NCBI RefSeq assembly: GCF_002835825.1
Contig: NZ_PIZH01000111.1
Location: 1 to 6,013, forward strand
Direction of reading: 5' to 3'
Length of the DNA stretch: 6,013 nt
DNA from: Methanoregula sp.
GTDB taxonomy: Archaea > Halobacteriota > Methanomicrobia > Methanomicrobiales > Methanospirillaceae
The notes under the pieces were generated by a model. The model ran no database searches and was not told where the DNA came from. It saw only the letters and a program-made list of their open reading frames with translations. Below, in pieces: positions 1 through 4,810 of the stretch (positions within the stretch are counted from its first letter, which is position 1; every line of letters begins with the position of its first letter). The position numbers and the translations under genes are program-made.

Positions 1-11
1 TCCGCAACAAT

Positions 12-45
12 CCATTTTCCGTCGTAAAAATGGCAAGTTTTTATC
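12..45 (+). terminator. possible terminator of an upstream gene outside the window
   Basis: A 7-bp perfect stem (CCATTTT at 12-18 with AAAATGG at 27-33, 8-nt loop) is followed by a TTTTTAT tract at 38-44. Archaeal termination relies mainly on T-rich tracts, so this could end a gene lying left of the window. The same T-tract could equally be a TATA-like element for the structured region that follows, so the assignment is weak. Confidence 0.2.
38..45 (+). promoter_or_regulatory. candidate TATA box upstream of the palindromic element
   Basis: The A/T-rich tract TTTTTATC sits in otherwise more GC-rich DNA. Archaeal transcription normally begins about 25 bp downstream of the TATA box, which here would be near 67-70, only a few bases before the inverted repeat that begins at 74. 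The spacing is suggestive but the box is not a consensus match, and it overlaps a terminator-like hairpin. Confidence 0.2.
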
Positions 46-73
46 AAAAATCAGGTCAGGAATTGCAGAGGCT

Positions 74-205
74 GTGGGGGGTCGGGCGGTGTACTTCGCG
101 AACCGGGGCCCGAACCCTTGTGCAAAAATCAGATAGTTTCCGATGTAAGATTCACGGACAGGCATTTCGCAAGGGATGATTTAGTACACCGTCCGACCCC
201 CGCAC
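74..205. repeat. long imperfect inverted repeat / candidate structured RNA
   Basis: Bases 77-95 pair with 183-201 along 19 consecutive positions, with a single G-T (G-U in RNA) pair at 86/192. Three more pairs (74-76 with 203-205) follow after one bulged base (G202). The enclosed segment of about 87 nt has further pairing: CCCTTG at 115-120 with CAAGGG at 170-175, and TGC at 121-123 with GCA at 162-164. The arms are GC-rich while the centre is AT-rich. No open reading frame with protein-like features lies within it. The element could be an independent small RNA, a structured leader of the downstream channel gene, or a small palindromic mobile repeat. I see no target-site duplication in the flanks, and neither strand can be preferred. 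The pairing itself is certain; the function is unknown. Confidence 0.85.
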
Positions 206-220
206 TACCAGGCCGGGCGG

Positions 221-229
221 AATACATAT
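221..229. promoter_or_regulatory. candidate TATA-like element (AATACATAT)
   Basis: This is an A/T-rich island between the palindromic element and the channel gene. On the + strand it would start transcripts near 250, giving the channel mRNA a leader of at least about 60 nt. On the - strand (ATATGTATT) it would start transcripts near 200, at the right arm of the palindrome. Neither reading has more support than spacing. Confidence 0.2.
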
Positions 230-334
230 CTCTGGACACGGACCATTTTTCTTCCGGAGGACGGTACCATCTCACCCGCATCAAGGAACGGGAAACTGCC
301 AGGGAAGGCTGCTCTGCGGAGGAGCGTTCTGCAC

Positions 335-353
335 ACCGGCAGTATCTGCCGGT
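335..353 (+). other. 8-bp hairpin inside the signal-peptide coding region of the channel gene
   Basis: ACCGGCAG (335-342) and CTGCCGGT (346-353) form a perfect 8-bp stem with a 3-nt loop. It ends 8 bases before the TTG codon at 362 and lies 3' of a Shine-Dalgarno-like GGAGGAG at 318-324. If translation begins at 362, the hairpin occupies the ribosome-binding region. If it begins upstream, the hairpin is within the first codons. Either way it could influence translation, though this is inference. Confidence 0.5.
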
Positions 354-361
354 TCCTGATA

Positions 362-1282
362 TTGTTCACTCTCCTCATTACCTGCATCGCACTACCGTCC
401 GCAGCCACTGAGCTGAATACATCCGATGTTTCGGACGACAACGCACCGGCCGGCCCGCAGGTTATCCACATCGGGACCTATGTAATGGATTTTTCCAACT
501 ACAATGCTCGGGAGGGGACCTATGATGCCAGTTTTTACGTCACCCTGACCTCCGATCGTCCGGTCAATATCACGGACTTCGAGCTGATGAACGGGCACGC
601 GGATACGATCGGGCTCCTTGTCGATACCCCGACAAAGAAATATTTCCGGGTCTTTGCCTCCTTTGATTCAGACCCTGATTTCCACCGGTTCCCGTTCGAC
701 CGTCACGCGCTCCCTATCATCGCAGAGCCCCGGATCAGAAATACGAGCGATCTGATATTCGTGATCGACAATGAGGCAACCGGTATCGATTCCCTCGCGA
801 GCCTGCCCGGGTGGAAAACCGGCAAAGAACAGGCCCATGTCATGAACTACACGTACAATGGGGAGTTGGGTTCTTATTCCCGTGTTGTCTTCTCCACTTA
901 CATAACGAGGGACTCCCTCTCGACATTTTTGAAATTCTTCCTCCCGGTCATGCTCATTGTCATTGTCTCGCTCTCGTCGCTCCTGATGAAAGTGACATCC
1001 CGGCTCGGCCTGAACGCCTCGATGTTCCTTGCTGCGGTGCTCATCCACTGGCGCATCGCCGATGCCATGCCCATGGTCGAGTATGCGACGTTCCTGGATT
1101 ACTTCATGATCATCACGTACGCAACACTGGTGATGGTCCTGATCTCGGGGATCCTGATCCTCGTGTATAATGAGGCAAAGAATACGGAGATGATCGGCAG
1201 GATCAACCACTGGTCGATCCGGATGATACCGGCAGTATCTGTAGTCCTGTACATCCTGCTCTTTCTCACGCTCCTGTTGTAA
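362..1282 (+). CDS. prokaryotic Cys-loop-type pentameric ligand-gated ion channel homologue
   Basis: Probable ligand-gated ion channel subunit of the cell membrane, assembling as a pentamer. The product of 306 residues (counted from TTG 362) has a signal-peptide tail (about 1-15), an extracellular beta-sandwich domain (about 33-188) and four membrane helices: M1 about 189-209, M2 about 215-237, M3 about 243-268 and M4 about 288-306. Hallmarks are FHRFPFDRHALPI at 107-119, matching the Cys-loop region with its FPFD core and lacking the cysteines as usual in prokaryotes; a proline in M1 (P195); the M2 stretch from R214 to P237 aligning without gaps to the spacing of bacterial channels; and D246 opening M3. 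Length is normal for the family. The start is unresolved: the frame stays open upstream to 185 and encodes a better signal peptide (basic RR, then FLILFTLLITCIALPSAA), but it has no ATG, GTG or TTG before 362. CTG at 329 after GGAGGAG is one possibility. Ligand and ion selectivity are unknown. Confidence 0.85.
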   Translation: MFTLLITCIALPSAATELNTSDVSDDNAPAGPQVIHIGTYVMDFSNYNAREGTYDASFYVTLTSDRPVNITDFELMNGHADTIGLLVDTPTKKYFRVFASFDSDPDFHRFPFDRHALPIIAEPRIRNTSDLIFVIDNEATGIDSLASLPGWKTGKEQAHVMNYTYNGELGSYSRVVFSTYITRDSLSTFLKFFLPVMLIVIVSLSSLLMKVTSRLGLNASMFLAAVLIHWRIADAMPMVEYATFLDYFMIITYATLVMVLISGILILVYNEAKNTEMIGRINHWSIRMIPAVSVVLYILLFLTLLL

Positions 1283-1298
1283 GGTGGCGCAGGAACTG

Positions 1299-1304
1299 CT
1301 TTTT
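1299..1304 (+). terminator. T-tract in the 20-bp gap between convergent genes
   Basis: CTTTTTA follows the channel stop codon by about 16 bases and overlaps the stop codon of the convergent acetyltransferase gene. A T-run after the stop is the usual archaeal termination signal. No stem precedes it, and the tract is short. Confidence 0.3.
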
Positions 1305-1866
1305 ATCGGGAAATGGAGGTGAGCTGCCGGTACTCCCGCTCCACCATCCCATAGTACCGGGTCGAGCGCCAGTGGTCGCGGAGCCAGACATGCTCGCGGA
1401 TCGTGCCCTCGTACACAAGGCCGCACTTCTCCATCATGCGGGCTGATGCAAGGTTCTGCTCGTCGCACTTCCCGTACACGCGGTGCATCCCGAGCGTCTC
1501 AAAGCCGAACCGGAGAAACTCCCGGAGGATCTCGGAGCCGTACCCGTTCCGGCAGAACGCAGGGAGGAGGACAATCCCGATCTCCGCGGTGCTCTTCTGT
1601 GCCGGATCGATCTCGATGAACGTGAGGCCAAGGAACTCCCGCGTTGTCCGGTCCCGGGCTGCGAGCACATAGTCAAGCCGGCCTTCCGTTTTCTTCGCTT
1701 CTTCCATCGCGTGCTGCAGGAACGCTGCGATCTGCTCGTTCGTATCAAGCCAGATGAGCACGTACTTCCGGAAATCCGGGTCGCGGGCGATTGCCTGGAT
1801 GTTGCAGAGGTCGGCAGCCGTGAGATCGTTAAGGATGAGCCGCGTTGGGGGAAGACAGAAACTCAT
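1303..1866 (-). CDS. GNAT family N-acetyltransferase, RimJ/RimL type
   Basis: Cytosolic enzyme transferring an acetyl group from acetyl-CoA to an amine; relatives modify ribosomal protein N-termini, polyamines or small molecules, and the substrate here cannot be read. The 187-residue product opens with the family's typical TRLILNDLTAADL (8-20). It continues with the central beta strands FLGLTFIEID (78-87) and EIGIVLLPAF (95-104). The acetyl-CoA pyrophosphate loop is RNGYG at 106-110, followed by helix SEILREFLRFGF. The C-terminal signature is NLASARMMEKCGLVYEGTIRE (N138 onward) with the closing W165-x5-YYGM region. The start is ATG 1866, because the protein similarity begins there. The frame is open 36 codons further upstream, but that part looks non-coding and would cover the divergent promoter. 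No strong Shine-Dalgarno sequence is seen, so the mRNA could be leaderless. It is convergent with the channel gene and divergent from the methyltransferase gene. Confidence 0.9.
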   Translation of the reverse strand: MSFCLPPTRLILNDLTAADLCNIQAIARDPDFRKYVLIWLDTNEQIAAFLQHAMEEAKKTEGRLDYVLAARDRTTREFLGLTFIEIDPAQKSTAEIGIVLLPAFCRNGYGSEILREFLRFGFETLGMHRVYGKCDEQNLASARMMEKCGLVYEGTIREHVWLRDHWRSTRYYGMVEREYRQLTSISR

Positions 1867-1883
1867 GGAATTTTCCCTACCCG

Positions 1884-1892
1884 ATATTTGTA
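1884..1892 (-). promoter_or_regulatory. candidate TATA box of the acetyltransferase gene
   Basis: On the - strand the sequence TACAAATAT lies 18-26 bases before the ATG at 1866. That distance would put transcription initiation at or very near the start codon, fitting the absence of a clear ribosome-binding site (leaderless mRNA). The match to the archaeal consensus is only partial. Confidence 0.35.
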
Positions 1893-1897
1893 CGATC

Positions 1898-1948
1898 CTG
1901 TTTGCGGGGACTGCTGAAACATCTTTTGAAGCCGGGATCCGCAAACGG
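1898..1948. repeat. 10-bp inverted repeat in the divergent intergenic region
   Basis: CTGTTTGCGG (1898-1907) pairs with CCGCAAACGG (1939-1948) with one T-G pair, spaced by 31 bp. It lies between the divergent acetyltransferase and methyltransferase genes, just upstream of the putative TATA box of the former. It may be an operator for a regulator acting on one or both genes. In an mRNA from the methyltransferase side it would also form a hairpin. No known binding motif is recognised. Confidence 0.5.
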
Positions 1949-2006
1949 AGGCCATCATCGAAACCTTGATGCATCCCGTCAGTCGATACTTGTCAGGAAA
2001 CCGTTC

Positions 2007-2639
2007 ATGAAGTATCCCGACATCGACAAAATCTACCGGACCATACCGCTCGAGAAGATCCCGTGGAACTGCGAGGCGCTGCCCGAACCGATCACGCGCC
2101 TCCTCGAAGAGGAGAAGGTCGCCCCCTGCCGTACCATTGACCTCGGGTGCGGGGCGGGCAACTATACGATCTGCCTGGCAGCGATGGGCTTCGACATCAT
2201 CGGGGTCGACAGTTCGAAAACGGCAATTGCCCTTGCCCGGAACCAGGCAATGCAGCGGGGGGCCCTGTGCCGGTTCATCATTGCCGATCTTCTCGGGGAT
2301 GTCCACGAAATCAAGGGAACCTTTGAGTTCGCCTTCGACTGGGAACTCCTGCACCACATTTACCCCGAAGACCGCGAGATCTATATCAGGAATGTCCACC
2401 GGCTGTTGAGACCCGGTGCAACGTACTTCTCGGCCTGTTTTGCGGAGAGCGATCCGCAGTTTGGCGGTACCGGGAAATACCGCGAAACGGGAATCGGGAC
2501 AACGCTGTACTTCTCGTCCGAGGACGAGATCCGCAATCTTGTTGCACCATACTTTACCATACGCGAACTGGCGACCCGCGAAGTTGCCGGAAAATACGGC
2601 CGGCACAATGCGATCTGCCTTCTGGCAGAACGAAAATAA
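2007..2639 (+). CDS. class I SAM-dependent methyltransferase
   Basis: Cytosolic small-molecule-type methyltransferase using S-adenosylmethionine. The 210-residue product has the Rossmann-fold motifs in order: motif I IDLGCGAGNYT at 44-54 (glycine-rich SAM loop); the acidic residue ending strand 2 in IIGVDSS (D68, ribose binding); motif II-like IIADLLGD at 91-98; a strand-4 motif FAFDWELLHHI at 108-118; and the post-motif HRLLRPGATYF at 131-141. The N-terminal YRTIPLEKIPWN resembles the cap of TehB/thiopurine-methyltransferase-like enzymes, but the substrate is not identifiable. Start ATG 2007 is chosen because recognisable sequence begins there. The frame is open back to before 1845 but would run into the acetyltransferase gene. 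The ribosome-binding site is weak (AGGAA, 9 bases upstream). The gene is divergent from the acetyltransferase, and the sensor gene follows after about 260 bp. Confidence 0.9.
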   Translation: MKYPDIDKIYRTIPLEKIPWNCEALPEPITRLLEEEKVAPCRTIDLGCGAGNYTICLAAMGFDIIGVDSSKTAIALARNQAMQRGALCRFIIADLLGDVHEIKGTFEFAFDWELLHHIYPEDREIYIRNVHRLLRPGATYFSACFAESDPQFGGTGKYRETGIGTTLYFSSEDEIRNLVAPYFTIRELATREVAGKYGRHNAICLLAERK

Positions 2640-2651
2640 TTCTTTATCCCT

Positions 2652-2667
2652 GCCGGGAGAGCCCGGC
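2652..2667 (+). terminator. GC-rich hairpin after the methyltransferase gene
   Basis: GCCGGG (2652-2657) and CCCGGC (2662-2667) form a 6-bp stem with a 4-nt AGAG loop, 12 bases after the stop codon. A T-rich stretch (TTCTTTAT) precedes rather than follows it, so a bacterial-style terminator is not formed. The T-rich stretch may be the archaeal signal. Confidence 0.25.
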
Positions 2668-2720
2668 CCGGTCTGCCATGCATTTTCCACAACACTGAGC
2701 GCTCAACGCGCTCCGGGACA

Positions 2721-2780
2721 CCTGAAACCCTGTCCCTTCAGGAGGCAGGATAAATGCAAGGCGCCCCAAAAGAGTTTTAA
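2721..2780 (+). other. hairpin-masked Shine-Dalgarno and 8-codon mini-ORF
   Basis: A consensus Shine-Dalgarno AGGAGG (2740-2745) is followed at 8-base spacing by ATG 2754, which opens an 8-codon frame reading MQGAPKEF and stopping at 2778-2780. The stem CCTGAA (2721-2726)/TTCAGG (2737-2742) would cover part of the Shine-Dalgarno sequence. It would be transcribed only if the methyltransferase transcript reads through, because the sensor gene's candidate TATA box overlaps its end. It could be a leader peptide or chance. Confidence 0.2.
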
Positions 2781-2781
2781 A
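2775..2781 (+). promoter_or_regulatory. candidate TATA box of the sensor gene
   Basis: TTTTAAA is preceded by the purine-rich AAAAGAG, a plausible BRE position for archaeal TFB. Initiation would be expected near 2801-2807. That leaves a leader of roughly 35-40 nt to GTG 2842 or about 95 nt to GTG 2899. Confidence 0.4.
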
Positions 2782-2898
2782 GATTGGAGGCTACCTCACA
2801 GCAATCAGTGTGTGCAACAAGGCACCCGCGAGGGTAAACGTGTGCTGACCTCTCCCCGTGCAACAATACGGCCCCTGACCAATTACAGGACGGCCCGC

Positions 2899-4659
2899 GT
2901 GCTGAAACGAGCGCTCGTCCTATCGGCAGTGATACTGCTCTTCTGCCAGCTTATCGTACCGGTTGCCGGTGCACGTGACGTCCGGATAGCCAATACAGAT
3001 CTCCGGCCTACCCTTTTTACCGATGAGCAGGGAAAGCCTTCGGGTTTTTTCGTTGATATCATTAATGACATTGCCGAACAGGAAGGCTGGAATGTCATCT
3101 GGATCCGCGGAACGCTCTCCGAGAGCTGGGGACGCCTGTCTTCCGGCGAGATTGATCTTCTGCCGGGAGTGACCAGCACACCAGAGCGCCTGAGAACGTA
3201 TGACTTCAACAATGAATCAGCACTTTCCATCTGGTCGCAGGTATATGCCCGTCCCGGGTCCGGAATCAATACGATCCTTGACCTTGACGGCAAACGAATT
3301 GCTTCAGTCAGGGGAGCGGCAAGCGGGATCGGCTTCCGGGATTATGCAGGGAGATTCAACGTCAATGTGACCCTGCTGGAGATGAATAAACCAATCGAGG
3401 TTTTTTCTGCAACAGCCGCCGGCGAAGCTGATGCCCTCGTTGTCTACAACACGGCAGCTCATGAGGATGCAAAGACATACGGCCTTGTCGCAACTCCCGT
3501 GATGTTCAATCCCACACAGTTCGGTTTTGCCGTCCAGAAAGGAAAAAACCAGGACCTCCTTTCCGTCATCGACCGATACCTTGCCAAAGGAAAAACCGAT
3601 CCTTCCTCCCCATACAACAACGCGATGCTGAAGTGGTTTGGTACGAAAGGGACCAGCGAGGTCATCCCTGCCTGGCTCCTGTGGGGCCTTGCAGCAGTCG
3701 CCTTCCTTGCCGGCATGTTTGTGATCATGAGCGTTATTCTCAGGAGGGAGGTCCGGAAGAAGACCGCCGAACTCCTGCAGCAGAACGAGAGCCTGCAGGC
3801 AGAGGTGATAAACCGCAAGCGTGCAGAGGAGGCGCTGGCTGCAAATAACCAGAAACTCAGTGTTGCCTACGAACAGGTGACGGCTACCGAGGAAGAACTC
3901 AGGGAAAACTACCAGGAGATCAATGCCGCATATGCCCAGCTCTCAGCAGCCGAAGAAGAGCTCAGGGAGAAATACGAGGAACTGAGCAGGAGCGAACAGG
4001 CACTGATGCAGGCACGCAAAAAACTCTCTTCCTTAAACGCCCTCACCTTCGAGGACCTCCGTAACGCGGTCTTCTCCCTTGAGGGCTATCTTGCGCTTGC
4101 CCGGCAGGATCCCGCGGGGGAGAAGGTGGGGACGTACCTTGGCAGGAGCGATAAGATCCTCCACGCGGTCCGGCATGCCATGGAAGCTGCAAAGAAATAC
4201 CAGGAGCTGGGGATCAACCCGCCCCGGTGGCAGAATGTAAAGATCGTTGTACTCAATGCCCTCTCCCACCTGGACTTTTCCGGAATCTCCCGTGTTACGG
4301 AGCTGGACGAACTGGAGGTATTTGCCGATCCGCTTTTCGAAGATGTGTTCTTCATCCTGATGGAGAACATTCTCATCCACGGTAAAGGGGTAACGGAGGT
4401 CAGGATCGGGTATCGCGAAGAGGTCGCAAAACTCACCATTACCATCGAGGACAACGGTCCCGGGATCGTGGAAGCCAACAAGGAACTGGTATTCGGCCGG
4501 GACTACAAGATGATGAAAGGCGGCAGCGGCCTCTTCCTTGCCCGCGAGATCCTCTCGATAACGGGGATCTCAATACGGGAGACCGGGGTGCCGGGCAGCG
4601 GCGCCCGGTTCGAGATTGTTGTTCCGGAGAGCCGGTACCGGAAGGGCGGCCAGTCATGA
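2899..4659 (+). CDS. membrane sensor: family 3 solute-binding domain fused to a histidine-kinase ATPase domain lacking the phospho-acceptor His
   Basis: Presumed signal transducer binding a small ligand outside the cell. From GTG 2899 the product has 586 residues: signal anchor 1-25 (LKRALVLSAVILLFCQLIV, cleavage near AGA-RD); a family 3 solute-binding domain about 26-250 (TDEQGKPSGFFVDIINDI, TSTPERLRTYDF); a membrane helix about 257-280; a coiled coil about 285-375 with a 21-residue repeat; a degenerate dimerisation/acceptor helix about 378-400; and an ATPase domain about 440-577. The ATPase motifs are intact: N box MENILIHG (489-496), G1 DNGPGI (518-523), G2 GGSGLFLARE (541-550). Where archaeal relatives have R-H-D, this protein reads LTFEDLRNAVFSLEGYL, with E385 (codon 4051-4053) at the His position, so autophosphorylation is doubtful. 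GTG 2899 has AGGA 8 bases upstream and gives the best signal peptide. GTG 2842, with GAGGGT 6 bases upstream, is the main alternative. The frame opens at 2416 but there overlaps the methyltransferase. Confidence 0.85.
   Translation: MLKRALVLSAVILLFCQLIVPVAGARDVRIANTDLRPTLFTDEQGKPSGFFVDIINDIAEQEGWNVIWIRGTLSESWGRLSSGEIDLLPGVTSTPERLRTYDFNNESALSIWSQVYARPGSGINTILDLDGKRIASVRGAASGIGFRDYAGRFNVNVTLLEMNKPIEVFSATAAGEADALVVYNTAAHEDAKTYGLVATPVMFNPTQFGFAVQKGKNQDLLSVIDRYLAKGKTDPSSPYNNAMLKWFGTKGTSEVIPAWLLWGLAAVAFLAGMFVIMSVILRREVRKKTAELLQQNESLQAEVINRKRAEEALAANNQKLSVAYEQVTATEEELRENYQEINAAYAQLSAAEEELREKYEELSRSEQALMQARKKLSSLNALTFEDLRNAVFSLEGYLALARQDPAGEKVGTYLGRSDKILHAVRHAMEAAKKYQELGINPPRWQNVKIVVLNALSHLDFSGISRVTELDELEVFADPLFEDVFFILMENILIHGKGVTEVRIGYREEVAKLTITIEDNGPGIVEANKELVFGRDYKMMKGGSGLFLAREILSITGISIRETGVPGSGARFEIVVPESRYRKGGQS
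3883..3984 (+). repeat. tandem 21-residue (three-heptad) coiled-coil repeat within the sensor
   Basis: Residues 329-341 (ATEEELRENYQEI) and 350-362 (AAEEELREKYEEL) are near-identical and exactly 21 residues apart, i.e. three heptads. They form part of a long signalling helix between the membrane segment and the kinase core. The synonymous positions differ (for example GAGGAAGAACTC against GAAGAAGAGCTC), so the duplication is not recent. Confidence 0.7.
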
Positions 4660-4666
4660 GCGGGGC

Positions 4667-4704
4667 GGGAAGCGGCCGTTCCCAGAACACCTGCTGCCCG
4701 CAGG
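4667..4704 (+). terminator. weak hairpins after the sensor gene
   Basis: Two short stems follow the stop codon at 4657-4659: GGGAA (4667-4671)/TTCCC (4679-4683), and CCTGC (4690-4694)/GCAGG (4700-4704). No T-tract follows either of them, so termination here is only a possibility. The region then leads into the promoter of the next gene. Confidence 0.15.
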
Positions 4705-4722
4705 GAAAACGCTTGCAGGGAG

Positions 4723-4730
4723 TATATAAT
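4723..4730 (+). promoter_or_regulatory. archaeal TATA box of the PAS sensor gene
   Basis: TATATAAT is the best promoter match in the window and stands in GC-rich surroundings. Initiation is expected near 4750, giving a leader of about 60 nt before ATG 4811. It indicates that the PAS sensor gene can be transcribed independently of the preceding sensor gene. Confidence 0.65.
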
Positions 4731-4781
4731 TCCGGCGACCAGTTGCCAATCAATCACCAGCTATTTGTGCTTCTCGTGACC

Positions 4782-4800
4782 AGAATCCGGGCTGGATTCT
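4782..4800 (+). promoter_or_regulatory. 7-bp hairpin in the leader of the PAS sensor gene
   Basis: AGAATCC (4782-4788) and GGATTCT (4794-4800) form a perfect stem with a 5-nt loop (GGGCT), ending 10 bases before ATG 4811. It lies where a ribosome-binding site would be expected and none is obvious. It might tune translation; this is inference from position only. Confidence 0.4.
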
Positions 4801-4810
4801 CAGCACAGGC

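Noticed and set aside
74..205. tRNA, 5S rRNA or a classical insertion sequence at the palindrome
   Set aside because: No cloverleaf arms or anticodon loop, no 5S-like loops, no transposase and no target-site duplication in the flanks.
118..411. 97-codon + frame over the palindromic element and channel gene start
   Set aside because: It shows no protein-like composition, crosses the inverted repeat, and overlaps the signal-peptide coding region of the channel in another frame.
668..1468. 266-codon open frame antisense to the channel gene
   Set aside because: Rich in D, R, H and E in a pattern typical of an antisense shadow of membrane-protein codons; no recognisable domain.
1867..1974. Upstream start for the acetyltransferase at 1974
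   Set aside because: The extra 36 residues precede the family's normal N-terminus and would cover the divergent promoter region.
1863..2690. 275-codon open frame antisense to the methyltransferase
   Set aside because: It is opposite a gene with clear methyltransferase motifs and has no domain signature of its own.
2696..2705. 10-bp palindrome TGAGCGCTCA after the methyltransferase gene
   Set aside because: Too short and without context (no adjacent promoter or second copy) to support an operator call.
2416..2898. N-terminal extension of the sensor gene from ATG 2416
   Set aside because: It would overlap the methyltransferase by over 200 bp, is R/P/S-rich without structure, and would bury the signal peptide internally; starts at 2842 or 2899 fit better.
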